A stretch of DNA of 64,000 nucleotides from Bifidobacterium scardovii JCM 12489 = DSM 13734 (GCF_001042635.1 NZ_AP012331.1:2046001-2110000), one strand, 5' to 3'; positions 31,720 through 42,753 are shown, counted from the stretch's first letter. Notes: a model not told the origin generated them from the sequence alone. Numbers and translations are program-made.

Positions 31720-31732
31720 GGGTATCAGTATA
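31720..31732 (-). promoter_or_regulatory. Candidate -10 box for a leaderless transcript
   Basis: On the minus strand TATACT (31732-31727) is followed by 7 nt and then the ATG at 31719. No Shine-Dalgarno sequence is present, which suggests leaderless translation of the membrane-protein-pheA-tyrA operon. Confidence 0.45.
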
Positions 31733-31799
31733 AGTATCCGGTGCCGCATATCGGCGCATGAGTCCGCCTCGCCGACGAATTCGCCATGGTTTTCCGCCA

Positions 31800-32330
31800 T
31801 GCGGCCATGATTCCGCCGCACGGTGTTCCTTCCACGCCGCGGCATGGGATCCCCGCGCGGGAATGCTCCCAGCCTCCCCGCGCAGAAATGCTCCCACGAC
31901 GCGGTAACCCTTCCACCACGCGGTAAAACACCCACCGCGAAGAAAGGAAAACGGCGGAATACCGCGGATGCCACAAAACCGCCAACCACGCCGTGGAACG
32001 TTTACCGCGCCGTGGAAACATCACCACGCCGTGGAACGTTTACCGCGCCGTGGAAACATCACCACGCCGTGGAGACACAACACGCTATGCAAGCATCCAC
32101 CGCGCATCCATATCTCCACGACGCGGCAAAGATCCCACGGCGCGGTATAAGGAAATGGCGGAATACCGCGGATACTGCAAATCGGGCAACCGCGGCGTGG
32201 AACGTTTACCGCGCGGTGGAAGCATGACACACGATGGAAAGGTGGAAAGATGACAGCGCGGTGGAAGCATGACGGCGGGATAAAAGCCGCGCCATAGAAG
32301 CGTGACAACACGATGAAAGCGTGGCAACGC
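31800..32330. repeat. Palindromic repeat array 2
   Basis: Same repeat family as 28380-28975: units such as CCACGCCGTGGAACGTTTACC and CACCACGCGGTAA (the unit carrying GTTTACCGCGCCGTGG is duplicated in tandem at about 31990-32070). The module GGAAAACGGCGGAATACCG appears at about 31947, and a diverged copy at about 32150. The right end decays into AAAGCATGAAAAACACG-like A-rich repeats (32330-32410). No gene was found between 31733 and 32586 apart from the terminator of typA. Confidence 0.87.
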
Positions 32331-32524
32331 GGAAAGCAGCGCCATATAAGCATGGCGGCGCGAAAAACCGCATCGCGAAAGCGCGAAAAGCATGAAAAAC
32401 ACGAAAAACACAAAAAACAATGCGCCGTAAACCTCGCCACGAGGCGAACCCTCCGGTGGGAAGGCGCGACCCCGGCAACGCACCTATGTCTCGGCATACC
32501 GGCCGGATACGGCCGGCAAACGCG

Positions 32525-32556
32525 CAAGACGGGAGCCCATCGGACTCCCGTCTTGC
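32525..32556 (-). terminator. Terminator of typA
   Basis: AAGACGGGAG and CTCCCGTCTT pair around CCCATCGGA about 30 nt after the typA stop. Confidence 0.8.
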
Positions 32557-32586
32557 GAAACGATCAGGCGCACGCGCGCCAGCGGG

Positions 32587-34518
<1,932 letters not shown>

Positions 34519-34572
34519 CGAAACCTCTCTTAATTGATTCTTTTGCGTAATCGTTCGGTACTTGCGTTCTCG

Positions 34573-34586
34573 AGTACTTAAGTACT
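34573..34586. promoter_or_regulatory. Perfect 14-bp palindrome upstream of typA
   Basis: AGTACTTAAGTACT lies 55 nt upstream of the typA ATG. It is a perfect palindrome in an otherwise AT-rich leader, and a candidate operator for an unidentified regulator. Confidence 0.35.
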
Positions 34587-34663
34587 TATTCCGAGGTGTT
34601 TATTCATACCTACACACAAACCGTCACGATGATACTCACACACCTTGACCACTCATCAAACAT

Positions 34664-34712
34664 GGCTCCCCTCAGTCGCCTACGGCGACAGCTCCCCTCA
34701 GGGAGGGGAGCC
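34664..34712. repeat. Composite dispersed hairpin
   Basis: GGCTCCCCTC is followed by an inner hairpin (GTCGCC/GGCGAC), then a second CTCCCCTC and finally GAGGGGAGCC. This composite form also occurs at 47716-47754 with different inner-hairpin bases. It is placed just after the MFS stop codon. Confidence 0.85.
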
Positions 34713-34719
34713 AGAAATA

Positions 34720-36054
34720 TCAGTCCTCGAGTTCGAGGCCCTTGCGCTCGGGCAGGCACAGGGCCGCGATGCAGGCGAGGATGAAGGCCGCGGCGAAGAT
34801 GATGAAGGCCACGGCCTTGTTGCCGCCGGACAGGGTCAGGAACCACGGCATGAGCAGCGGCGCGATGATGGCGGCGACACGGCCCACCGCAGCGGCCGCG
34901 CCGGCCGCGGCGCCGCGCAGGCGGGTCGGGTAGATCTCGGGCGTGACCGCATAGAGCACGCCCCAGGCGCCGAGGTTGGATGCGGACAGCAGCATGCCGA
35001 ACACGAGCACCATGGCCACGGAGCCGGCCTGCGAGAACGCGAACGCGGCCACGGCGGAGACGGCGAGGAACACGCTCAGCGTGCGGCGGCGCCCCCAGAT
35101 CTCCACGAGCCACGCGGCCAGGAAGTAGCCGGGCAGCTGGGCGATGGAGATCGCCAGTGTATAGCCGAACGACTTGGTCAGCGAGCCGAACTGGTCGGCG
35201 AGCAGCGACGGCATCCACGTGAACGCGCCGTAGTACGAGAAGTTGACGAAGAACCAGGTGGCCCAGATCGCGACGGTGCGCGCCAGATACGTGGAGCCGA
35301 ACAGCTCGCGCGTGGCGATCTTCGGCAGCGGCTTGCCCTTCGGCGAATCTACCGGAGCCACGCCGCCGGCGGCCTCGAAGTAGCGCACGGCCTTCTCGGC
35401 TTCGTCCTCGCGCCCCTTGGCCTCGAGGAAGCGCACCGATTCGGGGATGTGCACGCGGGTGACGATCGCGTAGAGCAGCGGCAGCGCACCGATGGCCAGC
35501 GCCCAGCGCCAGCCCCAGTCGCCGGTGTTGGGGATCACGAAGGTGCCGATCAGTGCGGCGATGATCCAGCCGACCGCCCAGAACGATTCGAGCAGGACGG
35601 TCATGCGGCCGCGCTGCTTGGTCGGCGAGAACTCGGAGACGAGCGTCGAGGCGACGGGCAGTTCGGCGCCCAGGCCGAGGCCGATGATCAGGCGTGCACC
35701 GAGCAGCATGCCGAGCGACCAGGACAGGGCCATGGCGCCGTTCGCCAGCCCGAAGATGACCAGCGTTGCGGTGAACACGGTCTTGCGGCCAACGCGGTCG
35801 GCGATGTATCCGCCGAGCGCCGCGCCGATGGCCATGCCGACGAATCCGATGGACAGCACCCACGATTTTTCGGTCGGGTCGAGGTTGAAATGCGGGTCGG
35901 CGGCGATGGCGGCCACCACGAAGGACACCAGTCCGACGTCCATCGCATCAAAGGCCCAGCCGATGCCGGAGGCGATGAGGAGCTTGCGGTGCGCCTTGTT
36001 GAACGGCAGCCGGTCGAGGCGCTCGTTGCGCGTGAGTTGTTGCGTGTCTGTCAT
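34720..36054 (-). CDS. MFS transporter, NiaP-like (niacin family)
   Basis: 444 residues with 12 membrane segments. It has the sugar/aromatic-acid MFS signatures (GGYIADRVGRKTVF, PVASTLVSEFSPTKQRGRM) and a central cytoplasmic loop (ESVRFLEAKGRE). It most resembles the metabolite:H+ symporter group that includes the niacin transporter NiaP. The NrtR gene upstream and an NrtR-like operator at 36105-36125 support nicotinate uptake as its job, but this is inference. GGGAAGAAGAAG precedes the ATG at 36054. Confidence 0.85.
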   Translation of the reverse strand: MTDTQQLTRNERLDRLPFNKAHRKLLIASGIGWAFDAMDVGLVSFVVAAIAADPHFNLDPTEKSWVLSIGFVGMAIGAALGGYIADRVGRKTVFTATLVIFGLANGAMALSWSLGMLLGARLIIGLGLGAELPVASTLVSEFSPTKQRGRMTVLLESFWAVGWIIAALIGTFVIPNTGDWGWRWALAIGALPLLYAIVTRVHIPESVRFLEAKGREDEAEKAVRYFEAAGGVAPVDSPKGKPLPKIATRELFGSTYLARTVAIWATWFFVNFSYYGAFTWMPSLLADQFGSLTKSFGYTLAISIAQLPGYFLAAWLVEIWGRRRTLSVFLAVSAVAAFAFSQAGSVAMVLVFGMLLSASNLGAWGVLYAVTPEIYPTRLRGAAAGAAAAVGRVAAIIAPLLMPWFLTLSGGNKAVAFIIFAAAFILACIAALCLPERKGLELED

Positions 36055-36104
36055 GCTTCTTCTTCCCTTGTTGCGTCGTGCAGAGAAGGTCAGCATATCA
36101 CGAG

Positions 36105-36125
36105 TTATGGTCACATCGACTATAA
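36105..36125. promoter_or_regulatory. NrtR-like operator upstream of the MFS gene
   Basis: TTATGGTC, five bases, GACTATAA: an inverted repeat with one mismatch, 50 nt upstream of the transporter start. A related half-site pair lies upstream of nrtR. The shape fits the 21-bp NrtR operators known in NAD regulons. Confidence 0.65.
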
Positions 36126-36186
36126 CTTGCGCGAACTTGTGCGGCGCACCATCCGGCGCCCCTCGCAAGGTGCCCCGCACGTCCGA

Positions 36187-37062
36187 TCACGCGGAGGTCA
36201 TCAGCGGCGAGAGCACATCGTCGAGATAGGAATCGAGATCCGCGTCCGACACCGAGGCCGACCGCGCGAGCCGGTCCAGCTCCTCGCCGGACAGCCCCTC
36301 CTCCGACTGCGGCCCGGAGAGCGGCTCGGAGACGTACCGGTAGACCGCAGCCGGACGCTGGCGCCCCTCGCGCGCTTTTTTCCCGGTGTCCTCGAGTTGC
36401 CCGCCGGCGAGCATGCGGCGCCGGAAATTCGCCAGGTCGACGGATTCGCCGGTGATCGCCTCGGTCACGTCGTGCAGCTGGCGCAGCGTGAATTCCTTGC
36501 CGACCAGCCTGGTGACCAGATCGGGGTAGGCGATGCGCTCGCGCAGCTGGCGCAGCGCATGGTCGATGATCCTGCGGTGGTCGAAGGCCAGCGGCGGCAG
36601 ATCGCGCTCGGGGAACCAGCGCACGTTGTCCGCCTCGGCGAAGTCGCGCGTCTCCGCCTGCCCGACCAGCGCCCAGTAGACGATGGACACCATGGGCAGC
36701 CCGCCGCGCGATCGCCCGGGATCGCCGAAGGTGTGCAGCTGCTCCAGATATTTCGGATGCAGGTCGGTGGTGGATTCGAGCGCCAGATAGGCCGACTGCT
36801 CCAGCGACTGGTCGGAGCGCAGGTCGCCGCCCGGCAGCGCCCACTGCCCGAGGAACGGCTGGCGCACGCGTCGCACCAGCGGCAGCCACAGCCCGATGGG
36901 TTCCGCAGGCGACCCGGCGGAACCCGCATCCGCTCCCCCGGTCTGCCCGCCGCGGGGCCCCAAGGCCAGGATGACCACCGATATGCCGACTTCCGGCGGC
37001 TGCGCGCGCCGCTCGCTCACATTGAGTCCCATAAAACCGAGCGCCTTCCTCTCCTGCGTCAT
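36187..37062 (-). CDS. nrtR: NrtR-type NAD regulator (Nudix-like plus winged helix)
   Basis: About 291 residues. The N-terminal Nudix-like fold (GISVVILALGPR, PFLGQWALPGGDLRSDQSLE) lacks the catalytic R-E-x-x-E-E core of the Nudix box (it reads AYLALESTTDL), as expected for a ligand-sensing repressor. The C-terminal winged helix is KEFTLRQLHDVTEAITGESV then LANFRRRML. NrtR proteins bind ADP-ribose and control NAD salvage genes. The next gene downstream is the NiaP-like transporter. The start at 37062 follows CCGGAG; ATG 37032 is an alternative. Confidence 0.88.
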   Translation of the reverse strand: MTQERKALGFMGLNVSERRAQPPEVGISVVILALGPRGGQTGGADAGSAGSPAEPIGLWLPLVRRVRQPFLGQWALPGGDLRSDQSLEQSAYLALESTTDLHPKYLEQLHTFGDPGRSRGGLPMVSIVYWALVGQAETRDFAEADNVRWFPERDLPPLAFDHRRIIDHALRQLRERIAYPDLVTRLVGKEFTLRQLHDVTEAITGESVDLANFRRRMLAGGQLEDTGKKAREGRQRPAAVYRYVSEPLSGPQSEEGLSGEELDRLARSASVSDADLDSYLDDVLSPLMTSA

Positions 37063-37087
37063 ACGCTCCGGTTCACGAGCATACCAT

Positions 37088-37108
37088 TTATGGTCACGAT
37101 GACCACAG
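37088..37108. promoter_or_regulatory. Second NrtR-like site upstream of nrtR
   Basis: TTATGGTCA, three bases, TGACCACAG: the left half is identical to the site at 36105 and the right half is degenerate. It lies 25 nt upstream of the nrtR start and suggests autoregulation. Confidence 0.5.
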
Positions 37109-37241
37109 AAGGATCGCGGCGAGGACGCAGCGCGCCACGCCGCCGGCCGGCCATCCGCTTCCCGCATATGACGGCTCTTCATGGCCGTCCCAGGACCAGT
37201 ATCACCCATGCGCACCCTAACCACGCAATACAGCCTCGTGA

Positions 37242-37961
37242 TCACAATATTTCTGCAGCCTGCGATGCCTCACGCTCTACATCACGCGCCGAATCCGGCA
37301 GGAAGGGCGCAAGCGACGGCAGCTGGTCGAGACCGTCCAGCCCCATGCGCTCTAGGAACAGGTTGGAGGTGACGAGCAGCGCCGCCCGCGACTCCTCGTC
37401 GACCCCGTCCTCGCGGATCAGGCCGCGCACCGACAGCGAGCGGATCACGCCATCCGAATTGACGCCGCGGATCGCCGCCACCTGCGCGCGCGTGACCGGC
37501 TGCTTGTACGCGATGATCGCCAGCGCCTCCAAGGCGGCCTGCGACAGGCGGGCGGTCTGGCCGTCGGTCACGAAGGCCGCCACGACCGGCTCGAATGCGG
37601 CGCGGCTCGCATACTGCCATCCACGGGCCGTATGGCGCAGCTCGAACCCGCGTTGCGCCGCGTCATAGCCGGACTGCATCCTCTCCAGGGCCTCGCCGAC
37701 CAGCGTCGGGTTGACGCCGAGCACGCGCGCCAGATCCTCCTCGGATTGCGGTTGGTCGGCGGCCATGAGTATCGCCTCGAGGCAGGCACGCAGCCCGCCG
37801 GGAAAGTCCTCGACGGCCACGCCCGCGACTCCGGGGCCGGCCGGTGCGGGGGTCGCCGCGGCCTCGGCGCCGTTCCCGATGCCGTCCGCGGCGTTGCCCG
37901 CAGCGCTGCCCCTGGCGGTATTGTCCGTGGCGGTGTTGCCCGTGGTGTTGTCCTGCGTCAT
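37242..37961 (-). CDS. scpB: Segregation and condensation protein B
   Basis: 239 residues. After a Thr/Asn/Ala-rich N-terminus of about 45 residues come the two winged-helix domains (LRACLEAILMAADQPQSEED, LSQAALEALAIIAYKQPVTR and IRGVNSDGVIRSLSVRGLI). It is the partner of ScpA in the SMC condensin. The ATG overlaps the scpA stop by ATGA, so translation is coupled. Confidence 0.95.
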   Translation of the reverse strand: MTQDNTTGNTATDNTARGSAAGNAADGIGNGAEAAATPAPAGPGVAGVAVEDFPGGLRACLEAILMAADQPQSEEDLARVLGVNPTLVGEALERMQSGYDAAQRGFELRHTARGWQYASRAAFEPVVAAFVTDGQTARLSQAALEALAIIAYKQPVTRAQVAAIRGVNSDGVIRSLSVRGLIREDGVDEESRAALLVTSNLFLERMGLDGLDQLPSLAPFLPDSARDVEREASQAAEIL

Positions 37962-38833
37962 GCAAAGTCCCTTTCGCTGATCTCCACATCGGCCATCCCG
38001 TCATCGGCGCCGAGCACCCACCGCAGATGCAGGGTCTCGTACGGCCCGGCCTGCCTGAACTGCAGCGCCCCCTGCTTGAAGAACGCGAGCACCGCAAGGA
38101 ATCTGGCCACGATCTCGATGCGGGATGCGGCATCCGCCGTCAGTTCGGCGAAGGTCATCGACCCGCCGGCCCCCAGCGCGCGCAGACGGTCGCGCACCAG
38201 CGCCGACTGCGCGCGCAGGTCGACGAGCGGCACATGCAGCTGGTGCAGCGACACCTGGTCGGCCGGCGCGTTCGCGAACACCCGCGCGGCGAGGCGCGCC
38301 AGATCGTCGGGGGTCAGCGTCCACACCAGTTCCGGCAGCATGGCCGCGACCGCCCCGTCCACACAGGCCGGGTGGGCGAAGCGCCCCGAGTTCGCCGCGA
38401 TGCGGGAGCGGAAATCGCCGGCGGCCTCCTTGAACGCGCGGTACTGCAGCAGTCTCGCGAACAGCAGATCGCGCTCGCGCAGGGCCTCCATGCTCTGCTC
38501 GTCGCGCTCGTCCTCCTCGCCGCCCGGCAGCAGCGCCGCGCTTTTCGCCTCCACCAGAATCGAGGCGACGTCGAGGAACGCGCTCGCCTCGTCCATGTTG
38601 CGCGCGACGTCCATGCCGCGCACATAGGAGAGAAACTCCTCGGTGATCGCCGACAGCGACACCTCGGTCAGTTCGAGGCGCTTGTTGGCGATCATGCCGA
38701 GCAGGACGTCGAACGGCCCGGCGTACACGTCCAGGTTCACCCGGAACCCGGAACCGGCCAGCGACTCGGCGTCCGCGTCCGACTCGTACGGCGCCGGCGC
38801 CGCGGTCCGCGCCGTGGCATCGAAGCCGCTCAC
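37958..38833 (-). CDS. scpA: Segregation and condensation protein A (kleisin)
   Basis: 291 residues. The N-terminal kleisin region FRVNLDVYAGPFDVLLGMIA and the AFLDVASILVEAKSAALLPG stretch are family hallmarks; the C-terminal winged helix ends RIEIVARFLAVLAFFKQGAL. It bridges the SMC heads (smc is at 58995-62774). The start is GTG at 38833, 2 nt after the parA stop, without a ribosome-binding site; coupling is likely. Confidence 0.94.
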   Translation of the reverse strand: MSGFDATARTAAPAPYESDADAESLAGSGFRVNLDVYAGPFDVLLGMIANKRLELTEVSLSAITEEFLSYVRGMDVARNMDEASAFLDVASILVEAKSAALLPGGEEDERDEQSMEALRERDLLFARLLQYRAFKEAAGDFRSRIAANSGRFAHPACVDGAVAAMLPELVWTLTPDDLARLAARVFANAPADQVSLHQLHVPLVDLRAQSALVRDRLRALGAGGSMTFAELTADAASRIEIVARFLAVLAFFKQGALQFRQAGPYETLHLRWVLGADDGMADVEISERDFA

Positions 38834-38835
38834 GG

Positions 38836-39795
38836 TCAGGCGATGACGCCGCGGGCGACCAGCTCGCGCGCGACCTCGCGGTACTCCTTGCTGGTCTTGT
38901 GCCCGGGCGCGTAGATCGTGATCGGCGCGGCGGCGACCGTGGAGTCCGGCAGCTTGATCGACCGGGAGATCACCGTGTGGAACACCTTGTCCTGGAACGC
39001 CTCGTAGATGCGCTGCAGCACCTCCTCGCAGTGCAGCGTCCTGGTGTACATCGTCACCAGCACCCCATACACCTCGAGGCTCGGATTGATGCGGCTCTGC
39101 ACCTTGTCGATCGACTGCATGAGCAGCGCCACGCCGCGCAGCGCGAAGAACTCGGCGGCCACGGGGATGATCACGCCGTCGGCGGCCGCCAGCGCGTTGA
39201 CGGTGAGCAGGCCGAGCGAAGGCTGGCAGTCCACGATGATCACGTCGTACTCGTCGCGGATCGGGCGCAGCACGCTCGCGAGGATCTGCTCGCGGCCGAC
39301 CTCGGTGACGAGCTGCACCTCGGCGGCCGACAGGTCGATGTTCGCCGGGATGATGTCGAGGTTCTCGAATTCGGTGTGCTGGATCACGTCGTGCACGTCC
39401 ATGCGCGGGTTGAACAGCGCGGTGTAGATCGTGTTGTCGACCGTGTTCGCGTTGATGCCGAGGCCGACGGTGGCCGCGCCCTGCGGGTCGAAGTCGACGA
39501 TGAGCACGCGCCGGCCGTACTGGCTCAGCGCGCCGGCGATGTTGATGGAGCTGGTGGTCTTGCCGACGCCGCCCTTCTGGTTGCACATGGCGATGACCCG
39601 CGCCGGACCGTGCTGCTGCAGCGGTTCGGGTGCGGGGAAGGTCTCATATTCGCGTCCAAGCAGATCCGTAGGCATACCGTTTACCTTATCAATAACCATG
39701 TTCTCCTGCGGGGTAACGACATACGTCCCGGCGATGGGCAGCGCGCCCTGGCGGAACGGATCCCCCGTCTCATGCTCCTTGCGCCAGCCGCCCAT
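38836..39795 (-). CDS. ParA-family partition ATPase (Soj-like)
   Basis: 319 residues. An N-terminal extension of about 65 residues precedes the deviant Walker A motif QKGGVGKTT (about 73-81). Other ParA motifs are VDFDPQGAAT and VDCQPSLGLLT. The place between xerD and scpA is conserved in Actinobacteria; this is the second ParA-like protein there, not the oriC ParA, and no parB is adjacent. GGAGG lies before the ATG at 39795, chosen over a GTG six bases upstream. Confidence 0.92.
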   Translation of the reverse strand: MGGWRKEHETGDPFRQGALPIAGTYVVTPQENMVIDKVNGMPTDLLGREYETFPAPEPLQQHGPARVIAMCNQKGGVGKTTSSINIAGALSQYGRRVLIVDFDPQGAATVGLGINANTVDNTIYTALFNPRMDVHDVIQHTEFENLDIIPANIDLSAAEVQLVTEVGREQILASVLRPIRDEYDVIIVDCQPSLGLLTVNALAAADGVIIPVAAEFFALRGVALLMQSIDKVQSRINPSLEVYGVLVTMYTRTLHCEEVLQRIYEAFQDKVFHTVISRSIKLPDSTVAAAPITIYAPGHKTSKEYREVARELVARGVIA

Positions 39796-39873
39796 CCCCA
39801 CCTCCGTCGTGTCGGCACCAGCCGTGCATCATCCAGACTACTACCAATACGCGCCCCAGCCGAGCGGCCGGCG

Positions 39874-40824
39874 TCAGCGCGCCCTCGGGTGGGCGGTCAG
39901 ATAGGTCTCGATGAGGGTTTCCGGGCTGACATGCGTGTAGATCTGCGTGGTGGTGACCGAGGCGTGCCCCAGCAGCTCCTGCACGGTGCGCACGTCGGCG
40001 CCGCCCTGGATCAGGTGCGTGGCAAACGAATGGCGCAGCGTGTGCGGGTGCAGCGGCTTGTCGATATGCGCGCGCTGCGCCGCCAGACGGATGATCTCCC
40101 ACGCCGATTGGCGGGACAGCCGGCGGCCGCGCTTGTTGAGGAAAATCGCCCGACGCTCCGGCCCGACGCCCTTCGCCTTCGCCTCCAGCACCGGCCGGGC
40201 CTGATCGATGTACCGGCGCAGCGCGGCGCAGGCATAGCCTCCGAGCGGCACCAGGCGCTGCTTCGACCCTTTGCCCGTCAGCCGCGCGACGTGCTCGTCG
40301 TCGGTGTCGATATCGTCGAGGTTGCCGCCGACCGCCTCGGAGACGCGGGCCCCGGTGGCGTACATGAATTCGAGCAGCGCCTTGTCCCGCAGCGGAACCG
40401 CGTTTTCGACGCCGATCGGAGCGCCGGCGGCCGGCACCGGGACCGCGTCCAGCAGCCGCGCGACCTCGTCGACGCTCAGCACGTCCGGCAGCGTGCCGGC
40501 GCCTTTCGGCGCCTTGACCGCCGCGGCGACGTCGTCGTCGACCGCATGTTCGGACAGCGCGAAGCGGTGGAACATATGGATGCTGGCCAGGCGCCTCGCC
40601 TTGCTGTTCGCGCTCTCCCCCTCGGCGTCCAGCGCCGCCACGTAATCCTCGACGTGCTGTCTGGCGATGTCCCGCGGCGAGGACACGCCATGCGCCTCGA
40701 GCCATGAGACGTACTTGGCCAGATCGGATTCGTACGCGGCGACCGTGGCCTTCGACAGCCCGCGCTCCACGTCGATGTGGGCGATGAACTGCTCCGTCAG
40801 CCGAGCGAATGCGCTGTCAGGCAT
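39874..40824 (-). CDS. xerD: Tyrosine recombinase XerD
   Basis: 316 residues. Active site: Arg160 (ATGARVSEA), Lys185 (TGKGSKQR), His261/Arg264 (HPHTLRH), His287 (LGHASV) and Tyr296 (TTTQIYTH). GGAGGGGAC precedes the ATG. With XerC it resolves chromosome dimers. It heads the xerD-parA-scpA-scpB cluster, all on the minus strand. Confidence 0.95.
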   Translation of the reverse strand: MPDSAFARLTEQFIAHIDVERGLSKATVAAYESDLAKYVSWLEAHGVSSPRDIARQHVEDYVAALDAEGESANSKARRLASIHMFHRFALSEHAVDDDVAAAVKAPKGAGTLPDVLSVDEVARLLDAVPVPAAGAPIGVENAVPLRDKALLEFMYATGARVSEAVGGNLDDIDTDDEHVARLTGKGSKQRLVPLGGYACAALRRYIDQARPVLEAKAKGVGPERRAIFLNKRGRRLSRQSAWEIIRLAAQRAHIDKPLHPHTLRHSFATHLIQGGADVRTVQELLGHASVTTTQIYTHVSPETLIETYLTAHPRAR

Positions 40825-40995
40825 GTCCCCTCCCGTCCACCGGTCCCTTGCGATTCGTTGCGCGCCCGTTCACGTGCACATATGCGAGGATCCCGCGTAT
40901 GGCGGGGTCCTCGACGATGATCAGCTCACCGGGCTGTCGATTTCACGCTGACGCGCCGCGCGCGTCCTTCGCGGCACAGCCGCTCACCTCGGCTA

Positions 40996-41018
40996 CAGAC
41001 AGCCCACCGGGCTGTCTG
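40996..41018 (-). terminator. Terminator after rplT
   Basis: CAGACAGCCC and GGGCTGTCTG pair around ACC directly after the rplT stop. A partial second copy (CACCGGGCTGTC) lies at 40928-40939. Confidence 0.7.
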
Positions 41019-41020
41019 CT

Positions 41021-41404
41021 TCACGCCTCGGCAGGAGCGTTGACGTCCTCGGGCAGAGCGGCCTTGGCGGCGTCCACGATGGCCTTGAAGGCCTCGGGAT
41101 CGGAGACGGCCAGCTCGGCGAGAGCGCGGCGGTCCAGCTCGATGTCGGCCAGGCGCAGGCCCTGAATGAAGCGGTTGTAGGTGATGCCCTCGGCGCGGAC
41201 GGCGGCGTTGATGCGCTGGATCCACAGCTTGCGGAAATCGCCCTTGCGAGCCTTGCGATCGCGGAAGTTGTAGGTAAAGGAGTGCAGCAGCTGCTCTTTG
41301 GCCTTGCGGTACAGGCGGGAGCGCTGGCCGCGGTAGCCGGAGGCCCTCTCGAGAACGACGCGACGCTTCTTGTGGGCGTTCACTGCGCGCTTGACACGTG
41401 CCAT
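41021..41404 (-). CDS. rplT: 50S ribosomal protein L20
   Basis: 127 residues. [20 protein letters not shown], then [16 protein letters not shown] and [16 protein letters not shown], are diagnostic. It binds 23S rRNA early in 50S assembly and in other bacteria represses its operon. It is the third gene of infC-rpmI-rplT. Confidence 0.98.
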   Translation of the reverse strand: MARVKRAVNAHKKRRVVLERASGYRGQRSRLYRKAKEQLLHSFTYNFRDRKARKGDFRKLWIQRINAAVRAEGITYNRFIQGLRLADIELDRRALAELAVSDPEAFKAIVDAAKAALPEDVNAPAEA

Positions 41405-41454
41405 AATCTATTCCTCGTTTCTAAAGATAGTCTTACGATATCGGCTTGCGCGGC

Positions 41455-41649
41455 TCAGCGGCCCAGCAGCTTCTTCATGTTCTTGGACTGGGACGTGGCG
41501 AGCACGCCGTCGGCCTTCAGAGCGCGGCGCTGGCGGGCCGACTTGTGCTCCAGGTTGTGGCGCATGGCGCTGCCGGCATGCATCAGCTTGCCCTTGCCGG
41601 TGACGCGGACGCGCTTGGACGCGGCGGAATTTGTTTTCATCTTCGGCAT
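41455..41649 (-). CDS. rpmI: 50S ribosomal protein L35
   Basis: 64 residues. [20 protein letters not shown] and [12 protein letters not shown] are diagnostic of bL35. AAGGAGGG precedes the ATG. Second gene of the infC operon. Confidence 0.98.
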   Translation of the reverse strand: MPKMKTNSAASKRVRVTGKGKLMHAGSAMRHNLEHKSARQRRALKADGVLATSQSKNMKKLLGR

Positions 41650-41667
41650 TGCTGCCCTCCTTGTTGG

Positions 41668-42369
41668 TTACTTCATTTCGGAAGTCGTGTTGTCTTCGGT
41701 GCCGTTGACGGAGGTCTTCGCATCGGCCGCGGCCTGAGCCTGGGCCTCCTGCTTGGCGGCCAGACGGGCGGCCTGACGGGCCTGACGCTCGGCACGCGAC
41801 TGATCGCCGCGACGACGCTGCTCGGACTGGGTGTGCACCTTCTTACCCTTGGGCGCAAGCGTCATGATGATGTTGCGGCCCTCCTGCTTCGGGGCGGATT
41901 CGATGGTGCCGTACTCCTGCACGTCGTCCGCCAGCCGCTGCAGCAGCTCCACGCCGCCGATCGGGCGGGACTGCTCGCGGCCGCGCAGCATGATCGTGAC
42001 CTTGACCTTGTCTCCGCCGTTCAGGAAGCGCGTCACATGCCCCTTCTTGACTTCGAAGTCGTGATCGTCGATCTTCAGGCGGAAGCGGATCTCCTTGATT
42101 TCCGCGGTGCTCTGATTGCGGCGGGCCTCGCGGGCCTTGATCTTCTCGTTGTACTTGAACTTGCCGTAATCGATGAGCTTGGCGACCGGAGGCTTCGCGT
42201 TGGGTGCCACCTCGACGAGATCGAGGTTCGCTTCCTTGGCCAGGTTCAGTGCGACGGAGGTCGCGATGACCCCGACCTGCTCGCCCTTAGGGCCGATCAG
42301 GCGCACCTGGGAGACGCGAATCTCGTCGTTAATGCGTGGTTCGTCGCTGATGATGACTCCAATCCTCAT
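41668..42369 (-). CDS. infC: Translation initiation factor IF-3
   Basis: 233 residues. The N-terminal domain starts [20 protein letters not shown]; the linker and C-terminal domain follow ([34 protein letters not shown]). A charged Ala/Gln/Arg-rich tail of about 50 residues extends beyond the usual IF-3 end. ATG at 42369 has a good GAGGAAAC site, so here the start is a normal codon rather than the rare ATT used in enterobacteria. Confidence 0.97.
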   Translation of the reverse strand: MRIGVIISDEPRINDEIRVSQVRLIGPKGEQVGVIATSVALNLAKEANLDLVEVAPNAKPPVAKLIDYGKFKYNEKIKAREARRNQSTAEIKEIRFRLKIDDHDFEVKKGHVTRFLNGGDKVKVTIMLRGREQSRPIGGVELLQRLADDVQEYGTIESAPKQEGRNIIMTLAPKGKKVHTQSEQRRRGDQSRAERQARQAARLAAKQEAQAQAAADAKTSVNGTEDNTTSEMK

Positions 42370-42645
42370 GTTTCCTCAGCGGGACCACATGGACGGACTG
42401 CACGAGTCGCGGATTCATGGCAGAACTCGGACGGCGCCCCGGGCGCACTCCGAACACGCATACCGACCGGCCGTTCTCCGCATGGGCGGAACGCCGACTG
42501 CCAATATGCACGCGCCCGGCGCATTGCAGCCGGAACGCAAAGGCTCTTGCCTTGAACCCGAGGCCATAACAGGCTTCCAGGTGGGGTTACCCCGCTTTCT
42601 TGATTTCTCAAGCCTTCTAGATAATACCACAGCCCGGGACCCGCG
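42370..42645 (-). promoter_or_regulatory. Long leader and promoter of infC-rpmI-rplT
   Basis: A TATTAT -10 box on the minus strand (42626-42621) implies a leader of about 240 nt. It contains small hairpins (CTTGA/TCAAG and GGGGTAACCCC). Long structured leaders on this operon are known to mediate L20 or IF-3 control elsewhere. No gene lies in 42370-42753. Confidence 0.5.
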
Positions 42646-42753
42646 CGTGTCGCGGTATCGCGCGGCGGTGCGCGGCGGCGCATGGCGGCACACGCCGGCG
42701 TGTCGGCGCCCCCGGCATCCACGGCGCCGCGCCGATGCGATCTCACTGCACGC

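Noticed and set aside
28380..32330. Possible CRISPR arrays
   Set aside because: Units are variable, palindromic and only loosely periodic; there are no uniform spacers and no cas genes.
42329..42746. Small open frames in the infC leader
   Set aside because: They are not conserved-looking, lack ribosome-binding sites and sit in a probable structured 5' leader.
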